Shown piece by piece: positions 8,603-17,759 of a stretch of DNA of 64,000 nt. The DNA comes from Parabacteroides johnsonii DSM 18315. GTDB lineage: Bacteria; Bacteroidota; Bacteroidia; Bacteroidales; Tannerellaceae. The stretch is taken from assembly GCF_025151045.1 (NCBI RefSeq), contig NZ_CP102285.1, positions 1,860,001 to 1,924,000 of the forward strand, read 5' to 3'. A program made the translations under genes and the position numbers. Position 1 is the stretch's first letter. Each line of letters opens with the position of its first letter. The notes beneath the pieces were generated by a model that was given only the letters and a program-made list of their open reading frames with translations, was not told the DNA's origin and made no database searches.

Positions 8603-9970
8603 TTATTTTATCTTGTTACTTTTCCACATTTCATTGAACGACTGTTTGGCAAAAACCGGCAGTTCACGACCCTTTCCCCATGCATTCAGAGCGTTGTAGA
8701 TCATAAAACGAGGCATCTTATTGGCCACCGGGGCAAACTTCAAAGCCGCATTGAACAGCTTCGGGCGTTCCATCAAGAACTTCATGCCGCCGGACATAAT
8801 CTTCTTCTCTGTGCTCGCTTTTCCAATCTTATCCAAATCCTGGCGCCAGCGGTAAATCTGTTCGCCGAGATCAATCTTGACCGGGCAGACATTCGAGCAA
8901 GAGAGGCACAGCGAGCAGGCGGAAACATTGTCCGAATATTTCACCGGATCTTTTAGCATCCCCAAGTTGATCCCGATCGGTCCGGGTATAAAATAGGTAT
9001 AAGAATAGCCACCGCTACGACGATAGACCGGACAGGTATTCATACACTCGCCACAACGGATGCAGTTCAGAGTACGGATATGATCAGGACGCGCCAGGAT
9101 ATCGCTCCGCCCATTATCGACTATAATGATATGAAACTCTCCCCCTTCTTTCGGCTTACAATAGTGAGAAGTATAAGAAGTGATCGGCTGCCCCGTGCCG
9201 GAGCGTGCCAGCAGACGAGTAAAGACACCTAACGACTCCCGATCCGGAACGATCTTCTCCATTCCGAACGTCGCAATGTGGACATTCGGGAAAGAAGTTC
9301 CCATATCTGCATTCCCTTCATTGGTACAAACCACTATCTCACCAGTCGAAGCGACTGCAAAGTTAGCTCCCGTCATAGCGACATCGGCTGTCAGGAACTT
9401 CTCGCGCATATTTTTGCGGACGGCATGCGTCAGATAGGTCGGGTCTGAGTTTCCTTTTTCCGTACCTAACACGCGCTCCATCATCTCGCCTACCTCCTGC
9501 CGCTTGATATGGATAGCGGGCATCACGATATGGCTGGGATGAAGTTTCATCCATTGAAGTATACGTTCACCGAGGTCGCTCTCAATTATATCGTAGCCGT
9601 TTCCGAACAAGAAATCGTTCATGCCACACTCTTCGGTCAACATAGATTTACTCTTTATCAGCGTATGCGCCTTATGTTGCCTCAGGATTTCAGCGACAAT
9701 CGCATTATGTTCCGCCGCATCTTTCGCCCAATGGACGATTGCCCCATTAGCCGTGGCGTTCTTCTCGAACTCCTCCAAAAGGGTATCCAAATGACTGTTC
9801 GAATAAAGTTTGATATCACAAGCCAGTTCGCGCAAGCGTTCCCATTCGGGAAGCGAATGGCTCATTTTATCCCGTTTGGCACGGACCATCCAGAGGGTTT
9901 CGTCGTGCCAGGCTTCCTGCTTGCGGTTCCCGATGAAGCGGGCAGCCGCTTTTGAATGTTTCGTGCTCAT
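8603..9970 (-). CDS. lutB: Lactate utilization iron-sulfur protein B
   Basis: This 455-residue protein has an N-terminal LUD-type domain (NDFLFGNGYDIIESDLGERI, then TGANFAVASTGEIVVCTNEG) and a C-terminal ferredoxin-like part. The two cluster motifs are CIRCGECMNTCPVY (about residue 305) and CSLCLSCSNVCPV (about 352), which should hold two [4Fe-4S] clusters. The length and layout match LutB/YkgF of the lactate oxidation complex. It overlaps lutA by four bases (ATGA), indicating translational coupling, and is followed at once by lutC. In an anaerobe it probably lets the cell use lactate or balance redox; the electron acceptor is not evident here. Confidence 0.93.
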   Translation of the reverse strand: MSTKHSKAAARFIGNRKQEAWHDETLWMVRAKRDKMSHSLPEWERLRELACDIKLYSNSHLDTLLEEFEKNATANGAIVHWAKDAAEHNAIVAEILRQHKAHTLIKSKSMLTEECGMNDFLFGNGYDIIESDLGERILQWMKLHPSHIVMPAIHIKRQEVGEMMERVLGTEKGNSDPTYLTHAVRKNMREKFLTADVAMTGANFAVASTGEIVVCTNEGNADMGTSFPNVHIATFGMEKIVPDRESLGVFTRLLARSGTGQPITSYTSHYCKPKEGGEFHIIIVDNGRSDILARPDHIRTLNCIRCGECMNTCPVYRRSGGYSYTYFIPGPIGINLGMLKDPVKYSDNVSACSLCLSCSNVCPVKIDLGEQIYRWRQDLDKIGKASTEKKIMSGGMKFLMERPKLFNAALKFAPVANKMPRFMIYNALNAWGKGRELPVFAKQSFNEMWKSNKIK

Positions 9971-10707
9971 AATCCGGAGGCTAATATTTCAACAATATGA
10001 ATCGTTTTAATCGGAAGGTTGTCACGCTTGATCACGCCTTCCATATGCATCAGGCAAGAACTATCGGCACCGGTGATGTACTCGGCTCCCGTGCTCATGT
10101 GGTCCTTCACCTTATCTTGTCCCATGCAAACGGACACTTCGGGCTCTTCAATCGCAAACATGCCACCGAAGCCGCAGCACTCGTCGACACGTTTCGGTTC
10201 GAATATCTCGATGCCTTTCACCAAAGAAAGGAGATCGCGTAACTTGGAAAAATACGGGATATTCCGTTCGCTCGGAGAAGAAAGATGCAACTCGCGCACA
10301 CCGTGACAGCTATTGTGGATGCTCACCTTGTGGGGAAACTCGGCTTTCAGTTCTTTGACCTTCACAATATCGTGCAGAAACTCGCAGATATCATAAATCT
10401 TCTTGCTATTCATACACACATGCCCTGCCTTTTCCAGAATACCGGGATGATTCTCTTTCACGAAAGCGACGCAACTGGCGGAAGGACCAACCACATAATC
10501 GTATGAACGGAACAACTCTTCCATCCGCAGCGCCAACCCTGCCGATTCATGCTCGAACCCGGCATTAGCCATCGGCTGACCGCAACAAGTCTGGTCTAAC
10601 GGATAATCCACATCCAACCCAAGACTTTTCAATAATTTATAGGAAGCAACACCAACTTCCGGATACACCGCATTGATATAACAAGGAATAAATAGTCCTA
10701 TCTTCAT
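9967..10707 (-). CDS. lutA: Lactate utilization protein A (CCG-domain oxidoreductase)
   Basis: This 246-residue protein has two cysteine-rich CCG domains, with motifs CCGQPMANAGFE (41 onward) and CCGFGGMFAIEEPEVS (about 177). These bind iron-sulfur clusters in LutA/YkgE and in heterodisulfide-reductase-type subunits. It is the first gene of lutABC and probably receives electrons during lactate oxidation. A -7 box (minus-strand TACATTTG) lies at 10729-10736, about 22 bases before the ATG, so the operon starts here. No lactate permease or LutR-type regulator is visible next to it. Confidence 0.92.
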   Translation of the reverse strand: MKIGLFIPCYINAVYPEVGVASYKLLKSLGLDVDYPLDQTCCGQPMANAGFEHESAGLALRMEELFRSYDYVVGPSASCVAFVKENHPGILEKAGHVCMNSKKIYDICEFLHDIVKVKELKAEFPHKVSIHNSCHGVRELHLSSPSERNIPYFSKLRDLLSLVKGIEIFEPKRVDECCGFGGMFAIEEPEVSVCMGQDKVKDHMSTGAEYITGADSSCLMHMEGVIKRDNLPIKTIHIVEILASGL

Positions 10708-10728
10708 ATTGGTTTATTTTAATTACCA

Positions 10729-10736
10729 CAAATGTA
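10729..10736 (-). promoter_or_regulatory. -7 box for lutABC
   Basis: The minus strand reads TACATTTG, matching TAnnTTTG, 22 bases before the lutA ATG. It separates lutABC from the carB stop at 10780. Confidence 0.5.
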
Positions 10737-10779
10737 ATAATTATTTCTATTACTTTCGGCTTGATCCAAAAGTAACGGA

Positions 10780-13700
10780 TCATTTATACTCTTGCCAACT
10801 CCGTATCTGAATATCATCTATGCCCAAGGTACAGAAAGCTTCAATAAAGGCGCTTGCCAGACGGGCATTCGTGATGAGCGGAACGTTCAAGTCGATAGCG
10901 GCACGGCGGATCTTGTAGCCATTGTCCAATTCTCCGGCGGAAAGATCGCGCGGAATATTCACAACCATGTCGATTTTCCTTTCGTGGAGCATAGTGAGTG
11001 CTTGCGGTTCTTTGCCCTCCTCGCTCGGCCAGTAAACCTGCGTGCTGGAGATACCATTCTCTTCAAGGAAACGATACGTCCCGCCTGTGGCAAAGAGATT
11101 ATAGCCTTTTGCAACCAGCATCTTGGCGGCATCCAGCATAGCCACTTTCTGTTTCGGTGTCCCCGTCGAGAGCAAAATATTCTTTTCAGGAATGCGGAGA
11201 CCGACAGAGAGCATACTCTTCAGGATTGTCTCGGAAACATCGTCACCGATACAGCCGACCTCACCCGTCGAAGCCATATCAACTCCCAGGACGGGATCGG
11301 CTTTCTGCAAGCGGTTAAAAGAGAACTGGGAAGCTTTGATACCTACATAATCCAGGTCAAACTCGTTTTTATTCGGTTTCTCGACAGGCAAGCCCAACAT
11401 GATACGGGTAGCCAGTTCGATAAAGTTAATCTTCAATACTTTACTAACGAAGGGGAAAGAACGGCTCGCGCGAAGGTTACATTCGATCACCTTGATCTCG
11501 TTGCCTTTCGCCAGGAACTGGATATTGAACGGGCCGGAGATATTCAGTTCCTTCGCGATCTGCTTACTGATACGCTTGATCCGACGGACCGTTTCGACAT
11601 ACAGCTTTTGTGCGGGAAACTGGATAGTCGCATCGCCGGAATGCACACCAGCAAACTCGATATGTTCGGAGATCGCATACATGACGATCTCACCCTTATC
11701 GGCCACCGCATCCATTTCCACCTCCTTGGCATGTTCAATGAACTGGCTGACAACGACCGGATGCTTCTTCGAAACGTTGGCCGCCAGCTGCAGGAAGCGT
11801 TCGAGTTCCTCTTGGTTAGAGCAGACATTCATGGCGGCACCGCTCAACACATAACTCGGACGAACCAAGACCGGAAAACCCACCTCGGCCACAAACTCGT
11901 TGATATCCTCCATCGACGAAAGTTCTTTCCAGCGCGGTTGATCCACTCCGATACGGTCCAGCATGGCGGAGAACTTCTCGCGGTCCTCGGCATTGTCGAT
12001 GCTCTTGGCGGATGTCCCTAAGATATTGACATGCTGCTCGTCGAGGCGCATCGCCAAGTTATTCGGGATCTGGCCGCCTGTCGAGACAATCACGCCGTGC
12101 GGATTTTCCAGTTCGAGGATATCCATCACACGCTCGAAGGTCAGTTCGTCGAAGTAAAGGCGGTCGCACATATCATAGTCGGTCGAAACCGTTTCGGGGT
12201 TGTAGTTGATCATCACCGAACGCCAGCCCTCCTTACGGATCGTTTCCAACGCCTGCACGCCGCACCAGTCGAACTCGACCGAGCTGCCGATCCGGTAAGC
12301 GCCGGAACCCAGCACGACGATGGAGCGATGGTCGCCCAGATACTGCACATCGTTTTCCGTACCACTATAGGTCAGATACAGATAGTTCGTCTGCGCCGGA
12401 TATTCGGCGGCCAACGTATCGATCTGCTTCACGACCGGGACGATACCGTGCTCCTTACGGAACTGGCGTACCTGCATCATGCCTTTTTCTATATCCCCTT
12501 CAAGGCCGAGGGCACGGGCGATCTGGAAATCGGAGAAGCCCTGCACTTTCGCCTTGCGAACGAGTTCCGGGTTCAAACGCCAACGCTTGATGCCTTTCAT
12601 ATCGAAGGCGCGCAGTTCCTTATCGGTCTGCATGATTCCGTAAAGTTTTTGCAGGAACCACTTGTCGATCTTCGTCAATTCATGTATCTGGTCGACGGTA
12701 TATCCGGCACGGAATGCTTTCGAGATAACAAAGATGCGGGTATCGGTCGGTTCATGGAGCGCCTTGTCGATGTCGGCGATCACCAGCTCCTTGTTTTCCA
12801 CGAAGCCGTGCATGCTCTGTCCGATCATACGCAGACCCTTCTGAATCGCCTCTTCGAAGGTACGACCAATCGCCATCACCTCGCCCACCGATTTCATGCT
12901 CGACCCCAATTCGCGTGCCACACCGTGGAACTTGCCCAAGTCCCAACGCGGGATCTTGCAGACCACATAATCGAGAGCCGGTTCGAAGAAAGCGCTTGTC
13001 GTCTTCGTCACTGAATTTTTCAAATCGAAAAGGCCATACCCTAATCCCAACTTGGCAGCGACGAACGCCAATGGATAGCCGGTTGCCTTGGAGGCCAGCG
13101 CAGATGAACGAGAGAGACGGGCGTTCACTTCGATCACACGATAATCTTCGCTCTCAGGATCGAAAGCATATTGCACGTTGCATTCCCCCACGATACCGAT
13201 ATGACGGATGATCCGGATAGCCAGTTCGCGAAGTTTATGATACTCGCTGTTGGTCAGTGTTTGTGACGGAGCAATGACAATACTTTCGCCGGTATGGATG
13301 CCCAACGGATCGAAGTTCTCCATATTACAGACCGTGATGCAGTTGTCGAAACGATCCCGCACCACTTCATATTCCACTTCTTTCCACCCCTTCAAGCTCT
13401 TTTCCACCAACACCTGGGGAGAGAAAGAGAAGGCTTTTTCGACCAACACGTCCAGTTCTTCCTCATTGTCGCAGAAGCCGGAACCGAGGCCGCCCAATGC
13501 ATAAGCAGCGCGGACAATCACCGGATAGCCCAACCCGGCAGCAGCCCGGCGGGCATCTTCGGCATTCTCCACCGCTTCGCTCTTGATCGTCTTCACACCG
13601 ATCTCATCGAGTTTACGGACAAAGAGTTCACGGTCTTCCGTATCCATGATCGCTTGTACCGGAGTACCGAGCACACGGACGTTATATTTTTCCAGCACTC

Positions 13701-14010
13701 CACTCTGGTAAAGCGCCACACCGCAGTTCAATGCCGTCTGGCCGCCAAAAGCGAGCAGGATACCATCCGGACGTTCCTTAGCAATCACCTTTTCGACGAA
13801 AAAGGGAGTGACAGGCAGGAAATAAACAGTATCTGCCACTCCTTCCGAAGTCTGTACCGTGGCGATATTCGGATTGATAAGCACTGTCTGGATTCCCTCC
13901 TCCTTAATAGCTTTTAAAGCCTGGCTGCCTGAATAGTCGAATTCTCCCGCTTCGCCGATCTTTAGGGCGCCGGAACCGAGTACCAGGACTTTCTTTATAT
14001 CTTCTTTCAT
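10780..14010 (-). CDS. carB: Carbamoyl-phosphate synthase large subunit
   Basis: This 1076-residue enzyme joins bicarbonate, ammonia (from CarA) and two ATP to make carbamoyl phosphate for pyrimidine and arginine synthesis. It has the classic tandem ATP-grasp structure. The first half begins GSGALKIGEAGEFDYSG, and the second repeats it as GSGAYRIGSSVEFDWCG at about residue 560. The last ~140 residues (LLSTGTPKQKVAMLDAAKML onward) form the MGS-like allosteric domain. The length equals the normal bacterial CarB. It follows carA by 49 bases and is the last gene of the PurF-like-carA-carB operon. Confidence 0.97.
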   Translation of the reverse strand: MKEDIKKVLVLGSGALKIGEAGEFDYSGSQALKAIKEEGIQTVLINPNIATVQTSEGVADTVYFLPVTPFFVEKVIAKERPDGILLAFGGQTALNCGVALYQSGVLEKYNVRVLGTPVQAIMDTEDRELFVRKLDEIGVKTIKSEAVENAEDARRAAAGLGYPVIVRAAYALGGLGSGFCDNEEELDVLVEKAFSFSPQVLVEKSLKGWKEVEYEVVRDRFDNCITVCNMENFDPLGIHTGESIVIAPSQTLTNSEYHKLRELAIRIIRHIGIVGECNVQYAFDPESEDYRVIEVNARLSRSSALASKATGYPLAFVAAKLGLGYGLFDLKNSVTKTTSAFFEPALDYVVCKIPRWDLGKFHGVARELGSSMKSVGEVMAIGRTFEEAIQKGLRMIGQSMHGFVENKELVIADIDKALHEPTDTRIFVISKAFRAGYTVDQIHELTKIDKWFLQKLYGIMQTDKELRAFDMKGIKRWRLNPELVRKAKVQGFSDFQIARALGLEGDIEKGMMQVRQFRKEHGIVPVVKQIDTLAAEYPAQTNYLYLTYSGTENDVQYLGDHRSIVVLGSGAYRIGSSVEFDWCGVQALETIRKEGWRSVMINYNPETVSTDYDMCDRLYFDELTFERVMDILELENPHGVIVSTGGQIPNNLAMRLDEQHVNILGTSAKSIDNAEDREKFSAMLDRIGVDQPRWKELSSMEDINEFVAEVGFPVLVRPSYVLSGAAMNVCSNQEELERFLQLAANVSKKHPVVVSQFIEHAKEVEMDAVADKGEIVMYAISEHIEFAGVHSGDATIQFPAQKLYVETVRRIKRISKQIAKELNISGPFNIQFLAKGNEIKVIECNLRASRSFPFVSKVLKINFIELATRIMLGLPVEKPNKNEFDLDYVGIKASQFSFNRLQKADPVLGVDMASTGEVGCIGDDVSETILKSMLSVGLRIPEKNILLSTGTPKQKVAMLDAAKMLVAKGYNLFATGGTYRFLEENGISSTQVYWPSEEGKEPQALTMLHERKIDMVVNIPRDLSAGELDNGYKIRRAAIDLNVPLITNARLASAFIEAFCTLGIDDIQIRSWQEYK

Positions 14011-14059
14011 TTTCGGACTCTTTTATTCGTTAACATTTTTAGATCTGTCGTCCCAATTC

Positions 14060-15232
14060 CTAAAGCAAATCGACAAACTTATCGAAGATAAACTCCGTAT
14101 CGGTCGGTCCGCTACATGCTTCGGGATGGAACTGGGAAGAGAAGAAAGGCTTCGTCTTATGCCGGATTCCTTCGTTTGTCCCGTCGTTCATATTGATAAA
14201 GAGCGGTTCCCAGTCAGCACCCAACGTGTCATTGTCCACTGCGTAGCCGTGATTCTGGGAAGTGATGAAACACTTCTCCGTCCCCACCATACGCACCGGC
14301 TGGTTATGGCTGCGGTGGCCGTACTTCAGTTTATAGATCGAAGCACCACCAGCTTTGGCAAGCAACTGGTTTCCCATACAGATGCCACAGATCGGTTTGT
14401 CGCCACCGAGTGCCTTACGGATATTTTGGACAGCCGCATCGCAAGTGTCCGGATCGCCGGGACCGTTCGATAGGAAAAGCCCGTCATACTCCAGTTGGTT
14501 GAAATCATAGTTCCAGGGGACACGTATCACCGCCACATTCCGCTTCAGGAGGCTGCGGATGATATTAGCCTTCACACCACAATCGAGAAGCACTACACGC
14601 TTTAAGAGTTGAAAGTTGAAATTTGAAATTTGAAATTTGTCGGTATCTACGGGAAACGACATTTCCGTTCCGTCAGGCAGGTAGACAATGATCTCTTTAC
14701 AGGAAACGCGGTCCACATAGTTGATGCTCCCGTAGTCCGGCATTTCCCCTTCACTTTCACCTTTTACCTTTCCACTTTCACCTTCGTTATCGGCGGTGCC
14801 GATAACGATACGTCCCATCATTACGCCATGCTCCCGGATCTTCTTCGTCAGTGCACGGGTGTCGATACCGGTGATTCCGGGGATCATCTCACGCTTCAGC
14901 CAGTCGCTAAGGCTCTCCACAGCATTCCAGTGGCTATACTCTTCGCTATAGTCACTCACGATAATCGCCTCTGCATGGATTTTCTCACTCTCCATAAAGG
15001 TAGGCAAGCCGTTCTCTTCGATCGAGAAAGGAGGCACCCCGTAGTTTCCGACCAACGGATAGGTCAGAACCATTAGCTGCCCGGCATACGAAGGGTCGGT
15101 AAGGCTTTCGGGATAACCGGTCATAGCGGTATTGAACACCACCTCGCCAGCCACCGCCTTGTCAAAACCAAAAGAGAAGCCACGAAACATGCTTCCGTCG
15201 TCTAAGACCAATGTTGCTGTTTTTCTTGTCAT
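14060..15232 (-). CDS. carA: Carbamoyl-phosphate synthase small subunit
   Basis: This 390-residue glutaminase subunit hydrolyses glutamine and channels ammonia to CarB. The N-terminal CPSase domain (LVLDDGSMFRGFSFG) is followed by a class I amidotransferase domain with nucleophile Cys in ICGICMGNQLL and the His/Glu pair in SQFHPEACSGPTDTEF. Two stretches look like in-frame simple-sequence insertions between the domains: GESGKVKGESEGEMP (DNA 14745-14790) and DKFQISNFNFQLLKR (DNA 14603-14640). Both are encoded by A/G- or A/T-rich repeats of a type common in Bacteroidales spacers. Active-site residues are intact, so the enzyme is probably functional. Confidence 0.96.
   Translation of the reverse strand: MTRKTATLVLDDGSMFRGFSFGFDKAVAGEVVFNTAMTGYPESLTDPSYAGQLMVLTYPLVGNYGVPPFSIEENGLPTFMESEKIHAEAIIVSDYSEEYSHWNAVESLSDWLKREMIPGITGIDTRALTKKIREHGVMMGRIVIGTADNEGESGKVKGESEGEMPDYGSINYVDRVSCKEIIVYLPDGTEMSFPVDTDKFQISNFNFQLLKRVVLLDCGVKANIIRSLLKRNVAVIRVPWNYDFNQLEYDGLFLSNGPGDPDTCDAAVQNIRKALGGDKPICGICMGNQLLAKAGGASIYKLKYGHRSHNQPVRMVGTEKCFITSQNHGYAVDNDTLGADWEPLFINMNDGTNEGIRHKTKPFFSSQFHPEACSGPTDTEFIFDKFVDLL
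14603..14640. repeat. In-frame AATTTGAAATTTCAA-type repeat inside carA
   Basis: The sequence GAAAGTTGAAATTTGAAA continues as a short tandem repeat. Read on the minus strand it adds QISNFNFQL to CarA, just before the glutaminase domain. A related simple sequence lies at 14745-14790, and another forms the last codons of the PurF-like gene (KLKIEK, 15239-15262). Confidence 0.55.
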
Positions 15233-15238
15233 TCTTAT

Positions 15239-17137
15239 CTATTTTTCAATTTTCAATTTTTCATATTCCATTTCCACATAGTGGATAAGCGCCTCGTTCA
15301 CCATTCGCGCACCGCCCGGTGTCGGATAATCACCGGAGAAGTACCAGTCGCCCGGATGATCGGGACAGGCGGCATGCAACCCCTCGAGTGTCTGATAGAC
15401 GATCTCCACCTTTGCACGTGTTCCAACGGGAGTAAGCAGTTCCACCATCTTAGCCGAGATTTCCTCATCGGTAAAAGGTGCATAAATCTCCTTTACATAA
15501 TTCACAGTCGTATCACACGGCACGGTCTGTTGCCTCCTGGCTTTCTTGTAGGCATCGAGCAGGACGGATTCCATCCCCCTGTCTACCAGGAGCGCCACGG
15601 CGGCCTTGAACGCGATAAACTCGCTCATGCGGGACATATCGATACCATAATAATCCGGATAACGTACCTGCGGAGAAGAGCTGACCACCACAATCTTCTT
15701 CGGGTTCAGGCGATCCAGGATACCGATGATACTCTGCCGGAGTGTCGTACCACGCACGATACTGTCGTCGATCACGACCAGATTGTCCTCAAAAGGCACG
15801 ATACTTCCATACGTGATGTCGTATACATGGGCAGCCAAGTCGTTACGGCTGTTGCCCTCAGCAATAAAGGTACGCAGTTTGATATCCTTGATCGCTACTT
15901 TTTCACACCTGACACGCATGGACAGGATTTGTTCCAGTTCTTCCTCCTGAAGCAGGTGACTGCGATCGGCGATCCATTCCTTTTTCTTCTTGTTCAGATA
16001 TTCGTTCATGCCCTCCTGCAACCCGAAATAGGCGACCTCCGCTGTATTCGGGATAAAGGAGAAGACCGTATGATTCAGGTCATTGTCTACAGCCTTCAGG
16101 ACAGCAGGTACCAGATTTTCACCCAACCGTTTCCGTTCGCGGTAAATATCCCGGTCGCTTCCGCGTGAGAAATAAATGCGTTCGAACGAGCAAGCCTTAT
16201 TTTCCTTCGGCTCCATGATCTGCGACGTATGCCAGTCACCTTGCTTGTTGATGATCAGCGCCTCTCCTCTTTTCAGTTCATGTATATCACCGACAGGCAC
16301 GTTCATGGCCGTCTGAATCACCGGGCGTTCGCTTGCCAGGATCACGATCTCGTCGTCGGCATAATAGAATGCCGGACGGATGCCCCAGGGATCACGCACG
16401 CTGAAAGACTCACCGCTCCCCGTCAGCCCACAGATCACAAAACCACCGTCCCACAACGGGACACAACGTTTCAAGACATTCGACAGGTCGACATTCGCCT
16501 CGATCGCATGGGTGATCTCCATTCCCTTCAGCCCTTCGGCTTCATATTTACGGTACAGGCGTTCGACCTCACGGTCCAGACGGTGCCCTACCTGTTCCAG
16601 CATGATGAAGGTGTCGGCATAGGCACGCGGATGCTGGCCGATAGCTGTTATCTCTTCAAAAATATCCTGTACGTTAGTAAGATTGAAATTACCGCAAAGA
16701 GCGAGGTTCTTGGCTCTCCAGTTGTTACGGCGTAAAAAAGGATGGACATAGGAAATACCGGACTTACCGGTTGTACTGTAACGCAGGTGCCCCATATAAA
16801 GCTCTCCTGCAAAAGGAAGGTTTGTTTTAGCAAAAAGCGGATCGTTCAGTTTTCTGGGCGGCAAATCTTTGTAATGCTCATGAACGGCTGCGAATATCTC
16901 GGTAATAGCTCCTGTGCCTAACGCTCTTTCCCGAAACATATATTCTTCACCGGGGCTGGCTTCCAACTTGACGCATGCTAAACCGGCTCCTTCCTGACCG
17001 CGGTTATGCTGCTTTTCCATCAACAAATAGAGCTTATTGAGCCCATACATCCAGGTTCCATACTTCTGATGATAATATTCCAAAGGCTTTAGTAACCGGA
17101 CCATGGCGACTCCACACTCGTGTTTAAGTACTTCCAT
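15239..17137 (-). CDS. Long PurF-like amidophosphoribosyltransferase
   Basis: This 632-residue protein has an N-terminal class II glutamine amidotransferase domain; nucleophile Cys8 in HECGVAM would be exposed by removing seven residues. A phosphoribosyltransferase domain carries the PRPP loop VVIDDSIVRGTT (about residue 455). PurF makes phosphoribosylamine, the first step of purine synthesis. Canonical PurF is about 470-510 residues; the extra length includes an insert after the Cys (LKPLEYYHQKYGTWMYGLNK) and a longer C-terminus. Bacteroidales commonly encode this long form, sometimes besides a normal PurF. It heads the operon with carA and carB, six bases before carA, behind a -7 box at 17165-17172. 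Confidence 0.85.
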   Translation of the reverse strand: MEVLKHECGVAMVRLLKPLEYYHQKYGTWMYGLNKLYLLMEKQHNRGQEGAGLACVKLEASPGEEYMFRERALGTGAITEIFAAVHEHYKDLPPRKLNDPLFAKTNLPFAGELYMGHLRYSTTGKSGISYVHPFLRRNNWRAKNLALCGNFNLTNVQDIFEEITAIGQHPRAYADTFIMLEQVGHRLDREVERLYRKYEAEGLKGMEITHAIEANVDLSNVLKRCVPLWDGGFVICGLTGSGESFSVRDPWGIRPAFYYADDEIVILASERPVIQTAMNVPVGDIHELKRGEALIINKQGDWHTSQIMEPKENKACSFERIYFSRGSDRDIYRERKRLGENLVPAVLKAVDNDLNHTVFSFIPNTAEVAYFGLQEGMNEYLNKKKKEWIADRSHLLQEEELEQILSMRVRCEKVAIKDIKLRTFIAEGNSRNDLAAHVYDITYGSIVPFEDNLVVIDDSIVRGTTLRQSIIGILDRLNPKKIVVVSSSPQVRYPDYYGIDMSRMSEFIAFKAAVALLVDRGMESVLLDAYKKARRQQTVPCDTTVNYVKEIYAPFTDEEISAKMVELLTPVGTRAKVEIVYQTLEGLHAACPDHPGDWYFSGDYPTPGGARMVNEALIHYVEMEYEKLKIEK

Positions 17138-17164
17138 TTGGTTCTATCTTGTTTATTTCGACTG

Positions 17165-17172
17165 CAAAGATA
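17165..17172 (-). promoter_or_regulatory. -7 box for the PurF-like/carA/carB operon
   Basis: The minus strand reads TATCTTTG, 27 bases before the ATG at 17137. It is an exact TAnnTTTG match. Confidence 0.55.
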
Positions 17173-17294
17173 CTTACATTATATTACATAATGTTCATAC
17201 AAACGAAATTTATTTGACATATTAATAGAAATAATTATTTTATCTACCATTTAGTTAAATTATTTTATAAAATAATATTCTTTCGACAAATCTA

Positions 17295-17359
17295 TCAAAT
17301 AAAAAGGAAAAGCCCTTTCGCCATATACGGATCGTAAGAGAGCAAAGGGCTTTTCCTTT
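17295..17359 (-). terminator. Strong hairpin with T-run on the minus strand
   Basis: A perfect 16-bp stem, AAAGGAAAAGCCCTTT (17303-17318) with its complement (17344-17359), has a 25-base loop. On the minus strand it is followed by TTTTTATTTG, so it should stop minus-strand transcripts. No confident gene lies upstream of it on that strand, which implies a small RNA or peptide gene. Confidence 0.6.
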
Positions 17360-17406
17360 ATAATCATTATCGGAGTGGTTTTGTTCCGGAGAATCCGACC
17401 TTTATT

Positions 17407-17536
17407 TCAAGCAGGACAACCACAACCCTTTTCGACCTTCACCAACACGACTTCCGGTAAAAGCACTCTTATCTCCTCTTCTTTTATCTTCAGGGCAAAA
17501 GAATCTTTTTTTCAATCCTCTTTCCCATATTGTCAT
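17407..17536 (-). pseudogene. Possible small ORF interrupted at an A7 run
   Basis: From ATG at 17536 the frame reads MTIWERGLKK, then meets seven A (17506-17512). Staying in frame gives an arginine-rich tail of no recognisable type. Shifting by one base gives DSFALKIKEEEIRVLL followed by PEVVLVKVEKGCGCPA, stopping at 17407, about 50 bases before a strong terminator. The shifted frame looks more protein-like. It could be a decayed small gene, a sequencing error in the homopolymer, programmed slippage, or chance. I do not recognise a family. Confidence 0.25.
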
Positions 17537-17730
17537 TTTGATAAGTCAATAAGGGTATTTGCTTTCAAATAGAATGTTAAAAAATATTACCCTTGCGGGT
17601 AATTTCCAAAAGATGCCCTATTAATTCAAAATAGATGGGATAGAGCTATCATTTTGATAATAATCTTTTGCCGGAAACAGGAGAAACTAAGAAATCTCAC
17701 ATTTTCATGTCCCCTGTGACAAAAAATCTT

Positions 17731-17738
17731 TATATTTG
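17731..17738 (+). promoter_or_regulatory. -7 box for the sensor-kinase-like gene
   Basis: TATATTTG lies 21 bases before the ATG at 17760, with TGTGAC about 15 bases upstream as a weak -33 candidate. Confidence 0.55.
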
Positions 17739-17759
17739 TCTAACGTTAAAATTCAAATT

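Larger units (their letters stand above)
17138..17759. other. Divergent spacer with promoters, hairpin and possible small gene
   Basis: This 622-base AT-rich spacer lies between the PurF-like gene (minus) and the sensor gene (plus). It contains the -7 boxes for both, a strong hairpin at 17303-17359, and on the minus strand a possible short coding frame (17407-17536) ending just before that hairpin. Nothing else was recognised. Confidence 0.5.

Noticed and set aside
10792-13917. Long plus-strand ORFs opposite carB
   Set aside because: They are antisense shadows: carB on the other strand is full length with intact motifs, and the opposite frames show no family features.
17375-17572. 65-codon plus-strand ORF in the PurF-sensor spacer
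   Set aside because: Its serine/phenylalanine-rich composition looks random, and the minus strand has the better candidate with a terminator.
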